Below, in pieces: positions 1-6,556 of a DNA stretch of 10,491 nt. Under the pieces are notes generated by a model. That model was not told the DNA's origin. It did not search any database and saw only the letters and a program-made list of their open reading frames with translations. Position numbers and translations under genes: made by a program. Source of the stretch: an uncultured Ilumatobacter sp. (GTDB taxonomy: Bacteria > Actinomycetota > Acidimicrobiia > Acidimicrobiales > Ilumatobacteraceae); the NCBI GenBank assembly GCA_938049325.1, contig CALICC010000095.1, positions 1 through 10,491 of the forward strand, written 5' to 3'. The stretch's first letter is position 1, and every line of letters starts with the position of its first letter.

Positions 1-1
1 G

Positions 2-904
2 GCGTATTTCCCGTCAGCGCTTCGCGAGCGGTTCCCGACGGTGTTGCTCGATCATCGGCTTCGGCGTGAGATCATCGCCACCGGCCTCGTCAACAACATG
101 GTCAACCTTGGTGGCATCTCGTTCGACCACCGCATGACCGAAGACTCGGGCGTCTCGATCGCGGACGTCGCCCGCGCGTTCCTCGCATCGCGCAACATCT
201 TCGGATTCAACGACCGGTGGCGCGAGATCGACGGGCTCGGCACGAGCGTCACGCTCGACACGCAGATCGATCTTCTGCTCGAGGTCCGCCGCATGGCGGA
301 GCGGGGTACGACCTGGCTGCTTCGCAATCTCGCACCGCCGATGGAGCCGAGCAGCGCGATCGACACGTTCGCCCCCGGCCTCGCGGAGCTGATGAGCTCG
401 CTCGAGCAGTCGATCGGCGGGGGAATCGCCGTGGAGATCGAAGACGCCCGCGCGCGTTGGGTCAGCGACGGTGTGCCGGAAGATCTGGCCGCTCGGGCAG
501 CCCGGTGGCCTTGGCTGCACACGGGCTTCGACATGGTGCAGCTGGCTCAAACGGAAGGGTGTGACGTGGCGGGCGCCGCTGCGGTCTATGGCGCGGTCTT
601 CGAGGCGTTCGAGATCGGCTGGCTCTGGGATGGCATCGGCGCGTTGTCCCGATCAGACAGATGGCAGACCCAAGCTCGGTCGTCGATGCGCGACGACTTG
701 ATGAATCTGATTGCCGAGCTCACCCGCAGCGTGATGCGCACGGCGGACGGTGCTCCCGACGAGTGGATCGCGGCGAACGAACGGTCGGTGCGCCGCATGA
801 CCGCAATGCATCAAGAGATTCGCCGTGCCGAGAGCTTCGACATCACGACGTTGTCGGTGGGACTACGTCAGCTGCGCAATCTCACGATGTCCGCGGTGAG
901 CTGA
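2..904 (+). CDS. NAD-specific glutamate dehydrogenase, large type, C-terminal part (5' end outside window)
   Basis: This is the last 300 residues of a large bacterial NAD-dependent glutamate dehydrogenase, which converts glutamate to 2-oxoglutarate and ammonia in the cytoplasm. The reading frame is open from base 2 and ends at TGA 902-904. Family members are usually about 1,500-1,600 residues, so most of the protein, including the catalytic domain, lies to the left. The diagnostic stretch is near the left edge: a YFP..LR.RFP segment, then RREIIATGLVNNMVNLGGIS, then a segment rich in R, D and A reading ADVARAFLASRNIF. This is the conserved C-terminal helical region of the family. The rest is helical with no catalytic motifs expected. 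The GTG at 41 is internal, not a start. The next gene on the same strand begins 59 bp downstream. Identification rests on recognised motifs and is firm for the family. Confidence 0.9.
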   Translation, partial: AYFPSALRERFPTVLLDHRLRREIIATGLVNNMVNLGGISFDHRMTEDSGVSIADVARAFLASRNIFGFNDRWREIDGLGTSVTLDTQIDLLLEVRRMAERGTTWLLRNLAPPMEPSSAIDTFAPGLAELMSSLEQSIGGGIAVEIEDARARWVSDGVPEDLAARAARWPWLHTGFDMVQLAQTEGCDVAGAAAVYGAVFEAFEIGWLWDGIGALSRSDRWQTQARSSMRDDLMNLIAELTRSVMRTADGAPDEWIAANERSVRRMTAMHQEIRRAESFDITTLSVGLRQLRNLTMSAVS

Positions 905-963
905 CGTTTGATCGCCGAGGCGCCGAATGCGGTTGCTCCGGAACGACGCGACAAGATGCACGC

Positions 964-1614
964 ATGGATTTCGATCTCGCCCAAACCGACGCGTTGCTCT
1001 CGACCACGAGGGCAGTGCGCAAACGGCTCGACCTCGACCGTGACGTGCCCGACGACGTGCTGCTCGAATGCTTGCAGCTCGCCGTGCAAGCACCGACCGG
1101 TTCGAACCAGCAGGGCTGGCGGTGGATGGTCATTCGTGACGCCGAGAAGAAGCAAGCGCTGGCGGACCTCTACCTCGACGCAGGCGGCGAGTACCTCGCC
1201 GCAGCGGCGGAGAGTGCCAGCACCGATACGCAACAGGGACGCGTCATCGACTCAGCGAACTTCCTCGCACAGCGTCTCGGTGACGTTCCGGTGCTGCTCA
1301 TTCCGCTCATCATCGGCCGCTTGCCCGACAACAGCGCGAATGCTGCTGCCGGGTTGATGGGTTCGATCATGCCCGCCATGTGGAGCTTTCAACTCGCGTT
1401 ACGCAGCCGAGGCCTCGGCAGCTGCCTCACGACGTTGCATCTCGGTAAGGAGCAGGAGGCCGCAGACCTCCTGGGGATTCCCGATCACATGACTCAGGCC
1501 GGCCTGATCCCGGTCGCCTACACGAAGGGCACCGACTTCAAGCCGGCCAAGCGTGACGACGTCGCGAAGATCACCTATCTCGACACCTACAAGAACCCGA
1601 TCCGTCCGGAGTGA
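964..1614 (+). CDS. nitroreductase family protein (FMN-dependent oxidoreductase)
   Basis: A 216-residue cytoplasmic flavoprotein of the nitroreductase superfamily, which generally uses FMN and NAD(P)H to reduce nitro compounds, quinones or similar acceptors. The N-terminal part has the usual TTRAVR.RL segment (residues 14-22) and then APTGSNQQGW (43-52), the FMN-binding loop of the family. Later GLGSCLTT (150-157) and a LGIP segment match the C-terminal flavin-contacting region. Length fits the family. ATG 964 was chosen because the family N-terminus starts just after it; the open frame runs further upstream but overlaps the preceding dehydrogenase gene. No clear Shine-Dalgarno sequence is seen. 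The gene ends 2 bp before the stop of the convergent membrane-protein gene. The physiological substrate cannot be told from sequence. Confidence 0.88.
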   Translation: MDFDLAQTDALLSTTRAVRKRLDLDRDVPDDVLLECLQLAVQAPTGSNQQGWRWMVIRDAEKKQALADLYLDAGGEYLAAAAESASTDTQQGRVIDSANFLAQRLGDVPVLLIPLIIGRLPDNSANAAAGLMGSIMPAMWSFQLALRSRGLGSCLTTLHLGKEQEAADLLGIPDHMTQAGLIPVAYTKGTDFKPAKRDDVAKITYLDTYKNPIRPE

Positions 1615-1616
1615 GT

Positions 1617-2060
1617 TCAGGCCGCTGCGCGCGGCTGCGCGGCGTCGAATGACGGCACGCCGAAGTCGGCGCGAGTGTCGCGATGCGTCAACAGGGCGAG
1701 AATCACGAGATGCATCGCCGTCGCGGCGAAGAACATCGAGACGCCGAACGCGCGCAGCATGAAGAACTCGGGCCACGGTGTGGTGCGCTCGATGAAGAAT
1801 GCTGCCATCGCGTCGAAGGCGCCGATCGACGTCCACACGATCGCGGCGACCCATGCCCACATCGTTCGCCGTCTCCAGACGAGCGCGGCAATGGCGATAG
1901 CCGAGACTCCAACGGCGGCGTCGCCGATCAATGGCATCAACCACGCATCGGGTGGGTCGCCGGGTCCGCCGTTGCCCGCCCGCGCGATGAACGCCAATGT
2001 CATGGCTCGGCCCGACGCCATCAGCGTCAGGGCCAGTACCAGCTTCGTGGTGGTCCGCAT
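1617..2060 (-). CDS. small four-helix integral membrane protein of unknown function
   Basis: A 147-residue protein that I do not recognise as a named family. Four hydrophobic segments are visible at about residues 6-26, 41-62, 67-90 and 99-124. Short charged turns (RRR at 63-65, ER at 91-92) separate some of them, and a short hydrophilic Ala/Arg-rich tail follows. The first helix could be read as a signal peptide, but the overall pattern suits a four-pass inner-membrane protein resembling DoxX-like or small SdpI-like proteins in shape only. ATG 2060 is well supported: AGAGGAG lies 6 bases upstream on the coding strand (2067-2073). The gene is divergent from an HxlR regulator across 74 bp with two palindromes, which suggests it is the regulator's target. 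Its 3' end abuts the nitroreductase gene. Confidence 0.75.
   Translation of the reverse strand: MRTTTKLVLALTLMASGRAMTLAFIARAGNGGPGDPPDAWLMPLIGDAAVGVSAIAIAALVWRRRTMWAWVAAIVWTSIGAFDAMAAFFIERTTPWPEFFMLRAFGVSMFFAATAMHLVILALLTHRDTRADFGVPSFDAAQPRAAA
1621..1635. terminator. possible hairpin at the convergent 3' ends of the nitroreductase and membrane-protein genes
   Basis: Arms GCCGC (1621-1625) and GCGGC (1631-1635) are separated by 5 bases. They lie just past the nitroreductase stop and inside the last Ala-rich codons of the minus-strand gene. There is no T-tract. The GC-rich coding sequence could produce this by chance, so the call is weak. Confidence 0.2.
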
Positions 2061-2066
2061 AGTGCG

Positions 2067-2073
2067 CTCCTCT
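2067..2073 (-). promoter_or_regulatory. ribosome binding site of the membrane-protein gene
   Basis: AGAGGAG read on the minus strand, 6 bases before ATG 2060. It is one of the three clear Shine-Dalgarno sequences in the window and fixes the start of the membrane-protein gene. Confidence 0.7.
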
Positions 2074-2078
2074 CAACG

Positions 2079-2093
2079 CTTGCAATTTGCAAG
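2079..2093. promoter_or_regulatory. putative HxlR operator 1 (perfect palindrome)
   Basis: CTTGCAATTTGCAAG is a perfect inverted repeat with 7-bp arms around one central base. It lies in the short region between the divergent membrane-protein and HxlR genes. HxlR-type winged-helix dimers commonly bind such inverted repeats next to their own gene. A related copy sits 39 bp away, centre to centre. The palindrome is seen directly; its assignment to this regulator is inferred from position. Confidence 0.6.
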
Positions 2094-2103
2094 TCTTGAA
2101 CTC

Positions 2104-2109
2104 ACTGTA
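2104..2109 (-). promoter_or_regulatory. possible -10 element of the membrane-protein gene
   Basis: Read on the minus strand this is TACAGT, which fits TAnnnT. A TTGCAC 16 bases upstream (2126-2131) could serve as -35 and overlaps operator 2. Operator 1 would then lie in the 5' leader of the transcript. This rests on short motifs only. Confidence 0.3.
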
Positions 2110-2117
2110 GCGAAAGA

Positions 2118-2132
2118 CTTGTAAAGTGCAAG
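2118..2132. promoter_or_regulatory. putative HxlR operator 2 (imperfect palindrome)
   Basis: CTTGTAAAGTGCAAG shares the outer CTTG...CAAG arms and the 15-bp length of operator 1, with two mismatched pairs inside. It ends 2 bases before the ATG of the HxlR gene and covers its likely -10 element, so a bound repressor would block the gene's own transcription. Confidence 0.55.
2122..2127 (+). promoter_or_regulatory. possible -10 element for leaderless transcription of the HxlR gene
   Basis: TAAAGT fits the actinobacterial TAnnnT -10 pattern and ends 7 bases before ATG 2135. That spacing would place transcription start at the A of the start codon. It also agrees with the absence of a Shine-Dalgarno sequence. 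The -35 region is weak. Confidence 0.4.
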
Positions 2133-2134
2133 CG

Positions 2135-2500
2135 ATGAGCCGAGATGTCTCGACGGAGAAACGCAGATCCGAATGCCCGATCGCCGGCACGCTCGACATC
2201 GTCGGTGACAAGTGGACACTCCTCGTGCTGCGGGATCTGCTCGACGGAAAGACACGGTTCAGTGAGTTCGAGCGCTCGCCCGAGCAGATCACGACGAACA
2301 TCCTCAGCGACCGCTTGCGTCGACTCGAAGTTCACGGCCTCGTCGTCCGCCGCCAAGGCTCCGGTCGACGCTTCGAATACCACCTCGAGCCCAAGGGCGA
2401 AGCGCTCCGCGACGCGATCCTGGCGCTCGCGGCCTGGGGCAACGCGCACGTGGCAGATACTTGGGTCCCACCGGCGAACTATCTCCAGCGACCCGACTGA
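2135..2500 (+). CDS. HxlR-family winged-helix transcriptional regulator
   Basis: A 121-residue DNA-binding regulator of the HxlR family (MarR-like winged helix, usually a dimer). The family signature is complete: Cys14 in SECPIAGTLDIVGDKWTLLVL (residues 12-32), then LRDLLDGKTRFSEFER (32-47), the recognition helix with TTNILSDRLRRLE (53-65), and the wing near GLVVRRQGSGRRFEYHL (68-84). It ends in a helix with the common AAWGNAH segment (99-105). Many relatives sense electrophiles or oxidants through the conserved Cys, or ligands, and repress divergent genes. ATG 2135 was chosen over GTG 2126 because the GTG lies inside the second palindrome. The protein probably represses itself and the divergent membrane-protein gene. 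The signal sensed is unknown. Confidence 0.92.
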   Translation: MSRDVSTEKRRSECPIAGTLDIVGDKWTLLVLRDLLDGKTRFSEFERSPEQITTNILSDRLRRLEVHGLVVRRQGSGRRFEYHLEPKGEALRDAILALAAWGNAHVADTWVPPANYLQRPD

Positions 2501-2550
2501 CCGAGCGCACCCGGTGCCGTTCGGTCGATGCGTCCGTGCGAGCATGGTGC

Positions 2551-4284
2551 ATGGCTGAGTTTGATCTGGTGGTCCGAGGCGGTGAGGTCATCGACGGAAC
2601 CGGGGTGCCCTCTCGCGGTGCCGATGTGGCGGTGAGCGACGGGTTGATCGTCGAGGTCGGTGACGTCGGAGGATCGGGCGAGCACGAGATCGATGCCGAC
2701 GGTGCGCTCGTGATCCCTGGCATCGTCGACATTCACGCTCACTATGACGGTCAAGCCACCTGGGAAGAGCGCATGCAGCCGTCGTCGTGGCACGGTGTCA
2801 CCACCGTGGTCATGGGGAACTGCGGTGTCGGCTTCGCACCGGTTGCCGACGCCGACCACGACAAACTGATCGAGTTGATGGAAGGCGTCGAGGACATTCC
2901 AGGGGCGGCGCTTCACGAAGGTCTCGCCTGGAACTGGAACTCGTTCGCGGAGTTTCTCGACGCCGTCGACGCTCGTCCGCACGATGTCGACGTCGCCGCC
3001 CAGGTTCCGCACGGTGCCCTTCGCCTCAACGTCATGGGCGAACGCGGTGCGAACCACGAGGACGCCACACCCGACGACATCGCGGCCATGGCCGACCTGG
3101 CTCGTGCCGGGATCGAGGCGGGTGCACTCGGATTCACCACCAGCCGAACCCGAAATCACAAGACGTCGACCGGTGCGTACACACCGACGCTCACCGCGGC
3201 TCCCGACGAACTCATCGGCATCGCAGAGGGTGTCGGAGCGGCGCGCACGGGCGTGTTGCAGGTCGTGTCGGACTTCCTCGACGTCGACGACGAATTCAAC
3301 ACCTTGCGCACGATGGTGGCCCGCTCGGGGCGGCCGATGTCGATCTCGGTGGCGCGCAACCCGATGGTGCCCGACGCATTCCGGTCGATCCTCGATCACA
3401 TCTCAGCGGCGAACGCCGACGGACTCACCATGACCGGACAGGTCGCGGCTCGTGCCGTTGGATTGGTCCTCGGTCTGGACCTCACGCTCAACCCGTTCCT
3501 CACGAACTCCGTGTTTCACGAGATCGCCGACCTGTCGGTGAGCGAGAAGGTCGCGGCACTTCGTACCTCCGGTTTCCGCGACCGGTTGCTCGCCGAACAT
3601 CGGCGCCAGGAAAGCGAACGCGACCGCAGCAAGCTCGGCGGTTCGATGATCACGAAGTTCGAACTGCTCTTCGAGATGGCCGAGAACCCCGACTACGAAC
3701 CCACCCTCAACGACTCGATTGCCGCACGAGCGAACCGAGACGGCACGACGCCCGAAGAGCTCGCACTCGACCTGATGCTCGCCGATGACGGCGCCGGGAT
3801 GCTGTACCTCCCGTACCTCAACTACGTCGACGGCAACCTCGACGGCGTGCACGAGATGCTCACGCATCCGCACACGGTGCCGGGACTCGGCGACGGGGGA
3901 GCGCACGTCGGCACCATCTGCGACGGCAGCTTTCCGACGACACTGCTGCACTACTGGGGCCGTGACCGTGAGCGCGGCACGATCGACCTGCCGTTCTTGG
4001 TTCAGCGCCACTGTCAAGGCACGGCACGCACCGTCGGACTACACGACCGAGGCGTGATCGCTCCGGGATATCGCGCTGACCTCAACGTGGTCGACTTCGA
4101 TCGACTCCGACTTCGCCGACCCGTGATCGCCCACGACCTGCCGGCCGGCGGACGTCGATTGCTGCAACGTGCGGACGGCTGGGCGCACACGGTCGTCGCC
4201 GGCCACGAGACGTACCGCGACGGCGAAGCGACCGAGGCGCTCCCCGGTCGGCTCATCCGAGGCGCACAGCCAGCGCCCGCCTGA
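2551..4284 (+). CDS. amidohydrolase family protein (D-aminoacylase / N-acyl-D-amino-acid deacylase superfamily)
   Basis: A 577-residue metal-dependent hydrolase of the amidohydrolase superfamily, related to N-acyl-D-amino-acid deacylases. The N-terminal beta-sandwich part has DLVVRGGEVIDGTG (5-18) and leads to GIVDIHAHYDGQ with metal-type His62 and His64. NCGVGFAP (90-97) places Cys91 where D-aminoacylase has a bridging Cys ligand. PHGALR (153-158), SRTRNH (198-203) and GDGGAHVG with Asp448 follow; the C-terminal GVIAPGYRADLNVVDFD (501-517) is the usual closing sandwich segment. Length is somewhat above the roughly 480-residue D-aminoacylases and matches a longer subfamily common in actinobacteria. 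Positions that carry His ligands in characterised D-aminoacylase appear to be non-His here (see findings), so the substrate is open. ATG 2551 starts directly at the conserved N-terminus, with no strong ribosome binding site. No signal peptide; likely cytoplasmic. Confidence 0.87.
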   Translation: MAEFDLVVRGGEVIDGTGVPSRGADVAVSDGLIVEVGDVGGSGEHEIDADGALVIPGIVDIHAHYDGQATWEERMQPSSWHGVTTVVMGNCGVGFAPVADADHDKLIELMEGVEDIPGAALHEGLAWNWNSFAEFLDAVDARPHDVDVAAQVPHGALRLNVMGERGANHEDATPDDIAAMADLARAGIEAGALGFTTSRTRNHKTSTGAYTPTLTAAPDELIGIAEGVGAARTGVLQVVSDFLDVDDEFNTLRTMVARSGRPMSISVARNPMVPDAFRSILDHISAANADGLTMTGQVAARAVGLVLGLDLTLNPFLTNSVFHEIADLSVSEKVAALRTSGFRDRLLAEHRRQESERDRSKLGGSMITKFELLFEMAENPDYEPTLNDSIAARANRDGTTPEELALDLMLADDGAGMLYLPYLNYVDGNLDGVHEMLTHPHTVPGLGDGGAHVGTICDGSFPTTLLHYWGRDRERGTIDLPFLVQRHCQGTARTVGLHDRGVIAPGYRADLNVVDFDRLRLRRPVIAHDLPAGGRRLLQRADGWAHTVVAGHETYRDGEATEALPGRLIRGAQPAPA

Positions 4285-4289
4285 CATGC

Positions 4290-4307
4290 GTGCGCGCCGG
4301 CGCGTGC
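4290..4307. terminator. possible hairpin between convergent amidohydrolase and channel genes
   Basis: The 33-bp gap between the two convergent stops holds a perfect 12-bp palindrome, CGCGCCGGCGCG (4293-4304). G-C and G-T pairs extend it to 4290-4307, giving a 7-bp stem with a CCGG loop in either strand's RNA. No T-tract follows. Position and shape suit a bidirectional terminator without a U-run. Confidence 0.4.
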
Positions 4308-4317
4308 CGGGTCTGCA

Positions 4318-5112
4318 TCAGGCCGACTGGTCGGTTGTTTCGCTGGCGAGAAAGAACTCGGCGATACGTGCGGTGATGATGGCGAAGACCGAAATGCCGA
4401 CCAACATCGTGATGGCGCCGACGATCCGCCCAGCGGCGGTGACCGGCGCGATGTCGCCGTAGCCGACTGTGGTGACCGTCGACAGCGACCACCAGAGACC
4501 GTCATAAAACGAGGGGATACGCCCGTCGACGCCGACGTCTTCAACCATGGTGAACGCAACCGCCGACGTCAGGCAGGTGAGTCCGGCGAGGCCCAGAGCG
4601 AAGGAGAAGGCACGCTCGCGCAGTGCGCGCCGTCCTTCGCGCGAGGCAATGCCACCGATCGCCACCACCCGAGTGATCACCACGGCGACGCGGATGATGC
4701 GTGTGGCTCGCATGGCTCGCAAGATGCCGAACGCCGCCAGTGTGGGAAAGAGCACGAGTGCCTGGCTGAACACGAGCAGCAGTTCGAGCCACTCGGTGCG
4801 CACGTACGTCAGTCGTCGCTCCGCTGCAGCGAGCCCGAGGAGGTAGTCGACGCTGAACACGACGAGGACGACCACGTTGACGATGTCGATCAACATTTGG
4901 TCCGAGCGCACCAACTGGTCGCGTTGAAACTCGAGGACCAGCATCGGGATGCTTCCGATGGCAACCATGGTGACCAACCCGGTCAAGCGCTCCCGCCACC
5001 GTCCGGGCATCGACGCCGTGGATGCGGGCGCCTTCGGCATGGAGCCGCCTGAGGCCGAGGTGTCGGGCACAGACGCTTCGACGACACTCCCGTCGTGCGT
5101 CAGTTCCGACAC
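4318..5112 (-). CDS. voltage-gated type potassium channel (six transmembrane helices, TVGYGD filter)
   Basis: A 264-residue inner-membrane ion channel of the tetrameric voltage-gated K+ channel family. Visible elements: S1 about 43-62, S2 73-96, S3 107-128, S4 130-152 with Arg at every third position (R132, R135, R138, R141) as in voltage sensors, S5 167-191, pore loop 200-224 with the selectivity filter TVGYGD (215-220), and S6 229-254. The C-terminal tail is short with no RCK/TrkA-N domain. GTG 5112 was chosen because GGTGG lies 5 bases upstream and third-position GC stays high through this stretch; GTG 5121 or ATG 5040 are alternatives that change only a Ser/Ala-rich tail of under 30 residues. 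The gene follows the lipoprotein hydrolase gene on the same strand after about 62 bp and may be cotranscribed. Confidence 0.9.
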   Translation of the reverse strand: MSELTHDGSVVEASVPDTSASGGSMPKAPASTASMPGRWRERLTGLVTMVAIGSIPMLVLEFQRDQLVRSDQMLIDIVNVVVLVVFSVDYLLGLAAAERRLTYVRTEWLELLLVFSQALVLFPTLAAFGILRAMRATRIIRVAVVITRVVAIGGIASREGRRALRERAFSFALGLAGLTCLTSAVAFTMVEDVGVDGRIPSFYDGLWWSLSTVTTVGYGDIAPVTAAGRIVGAITMLVGISVFAIITARIAEFFLASETTDQSA

Positions 5113-5174
5113 GTGATCCACCCGAGCATGCTTGCACCGGGCGGCTCCGAAAATCCTCGATTTAGTGAGCGGCG

Positions 5175-6416
5175 CTACTTCGAGACGACCGTGACATCGG
5201 ACGTCACGAGTGACGCGTCGAGCCCGAGAGGCTCGGAGTCGATGCCGAACACCCATCGATAGAAACCAGTGGCTGCCTGATGAATCCCGGGCCAAACGTC
5301 TTCGACCGGCCGATTCGGTGCCTCGCATCCATCGGTACCCAACGTCCGTAAACGGTCGTCGACGAGTGCTCCAAGCCCGGCCGCGTCGGCGAGATCGATG
5401 AGCGTTGCGCCCTGTGCGCCCACGGCGCACAGGTCGGAGAACGCGAGGTGGCCGGAGTCGGCAAACGACCACAGCCACGACGGTGCGGGAGCGGCTTCGA
5501 ATGCTGCGGCGGTGCGCGTGACGGGGTCGACGATGGCGTCGAGTTCGCCCGCCATGAAGAGCGACGGAACATTCGGTGCGGCGTCGCCGAGGCCCGACGC
5601 GTACGACACGTAGCCGAGGATCCCATCGTCGCCCGCCATCTGCACGATGGTGCCGCCGCCTGCGGAGTGTCCGCCGAGTGCGACGCGTTCGTTGTCGAGA
5701 ATTCCACCGAGCACCTCGTCGTCGCCCAGCGTCATGAGCATGGTCCGCAGCGAACGGAACTCGTCGATCGACGGCGACTGCCCTGCGCTGGTTCCGCCGA
5801 TGACGTTCAGGAGATCTCGCGATCGATGGTCGGCGGAGGCCGTGACGATGCCCCACGAGGCGAGATGGCGGGCAAGCACGCTCGACTGCACGCGGAACGA
5901 CGTCGAGCCATGGCTGAAGAGGACGATGGGGAACGGGCCACCGCTTGCCCCCGGAGCATCGCGCGTCGCATCGATCGATCGCGTGTCGTCGATGGTGTCG
6001 GGAACGAGATCGGCGACCGGCTGTGGCAAGAAGTCGCGGACGTTGTAGGTGACCGTGCCGCCTGCCGAGGAGTCTGCAGCCGGATACCAGATTTCGACGG
6101 AGTTGCCTTCCGGGAGGGTTCGCGTGACGACGCCAACCTCGTACGTTCCTGGTTCGGCGAGATCGGCGGCCACGACCTCGGGGATCGGCGGGTTGGTTGT
6201 GGTCGACGCAGCGGTGGTCGAGGGCGCGTCGGTGGCGGCTGGCGGTGCTTGCGTTGCCGGTGGCTCGGCGTCGGTGGCCGGAGCCGGCGAGTCGTCGGCG
6301 GACGTGTCGGTGGCCTGCGTCGCCGGCGCAGTCGAGCCAGCGTCGAGGTCGGCATCAGAGCTGCACGCAGCCGCGGCGAGTCCGAGCGCGATGAGAACGG
6401 TCGCGAGGTGGCGCAT
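5175..6416 (-). CDS. lipoprotein alpha/beta hydrolase (lipase / PAF-acetylhydrolase-like)
   Basis: A 413-residue secreted hydrolase, probably lipid-anchored. Residues 1-17 form a short signal peptide followed by Cys18 (AAAACSS), a plausible but imperfect lipobox because position -3 is Ala. Residues 19-79 are a low-complexity Thr/Ala/Pro/Ser/Asp tether. The catalytic domain starts near 85 and has VEIWYPA (107-113), the oxyanion-region FSHGS (167-171), nucleophile elbow GGHSAGG with Ser251, likely acid Asp293 in AGELDAIVD and likely base His323 in DSGHLAFSD. This layout resembles the platelet-activating-factor acetylhydrolase/dienelactone hydrolase group, so an ester or lipid substrate outside the membrane is likely. 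ATG 6416 sits at the start of the signal peptide. No Shine-Dalgarno is present, but TACCAT lies 7 bases upstream, which fits leaderless transcription. The K+ channel gene follows downstream. Confidence 0.87.
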   Translation of the reverse strand: MRHLATVLIALGLAAAACSSDADLDAGSTAPATQATDTSADDSPAPATDAEPPATQAPPAATDAPSTTAASTTTNPPIPEVVAADLAEPGTYEVGVVTRTLPEGNSVEIWYPAADSSAGGTVTYNVRDFLPQPVADLVPDTIDDTRSIDATRDAPGASGGPFPIVLFSHGSTSFRVQSSVLARHLASWGIVTASADHRSRDLLNVIGGTSAGQSPSIDEFRSLRTMLMTLGDDEVLGGILDNERVALGGHSAGGGTIVQMAGDDGILGYVSYASGLGDAAPNVPSLFMAGELDAIVDPVTRTAAAFEAAPAPSWLWSFADSGHLAFSDLCAVGAQGATLIDLADAAGLGALVDDRLRTLGTDGCEAPNRPVEDVWPGIHQAATGFYRWVFGIDSEPLGLDASLVTSDVTVVSK

Positions 6417-6423
6417 GCGGGCG

Positions 6424-6429
6424 ATGGTA
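6424..6429 (-). promoter_or_regulatory. possible -10 element for leaderless transcription of the lipoprotein hydrolase gene
   Basis: TACCAT on the minus strand fits TAnnnT and ends 7 bases before ATG 6416. The transcript would then begin at or next to the start codon. There is no clear -35 and no Shine-Dalgarno sequence. Confidence 0.4.
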
Positions 6430-6543
6430 GATCGCGGCTGAGGTCGGCACCGATTTTGGTGAGGTTGGTGAGCTCGGACGGCGAGAGCGCGGGGTGCTGC
6501 GACGTCGGGCACTACGTTGAAGTGGTCAACCCAATCCCCGTTC

Positions 6544-6549
6544 AAGGAG
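6544..6549 (+). promoter_or_regulatory. strong ribosome binding site of the DUF4332 gene
   Basis: AAGGAG, 7 bases before ATG 6557. It fixes the start. Upstream at 6516-6530 is a small inverted repeat, GTTGA/TCAAC with 5 bases between the arms, whose meaning is unclear. Confidence 0.75.
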
Positions 6550-6556
6550 CACGAAC

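Noticed and set aside
661..963. Upstream extension of the nitroreductase frame to 661
   Set aside because: It overlaps the glutamate dehydrogenase C-terminus, which has clear family motifs, and the extension shows no nitroreductase sequence.
2126..2134. GTG 2126 as start of the HxlR gene
   Set aside because: It lies inside the second palindrome and the likely -10 element; ATG 2135 fits family length and leaderless spacing.
2461..2550. Earlier ATG 2461 for the amidohydrolase
   Set aside because: It would overlap the end of the HxlR gene, and the family N-terminus starts at ATG 2551.
2787..3788. 333-residue Arg/His-rich plus-strand frame inside the amidohydrolase gene
   Set aside because: A frame-shadow of the amidohydrolase with extreme Arg content and no domain features.
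5113..5856. Long open extension upstream of the K+ channel that would give a 512-residue protein
   Set aside because: The extension lies antisense-in-strand over the real lipoprotein hydrolase gene in another frame and reads as an Arg-rich, low-information shadow. The channel begins after 5121.
6516..6530. GTTGA/TCAAC small inverted repeat upstream of the DUF4332 gene as an operator
   Set aside because: Only 5-bp arms, a single copy and no linked regulator; expected by chance at this size.
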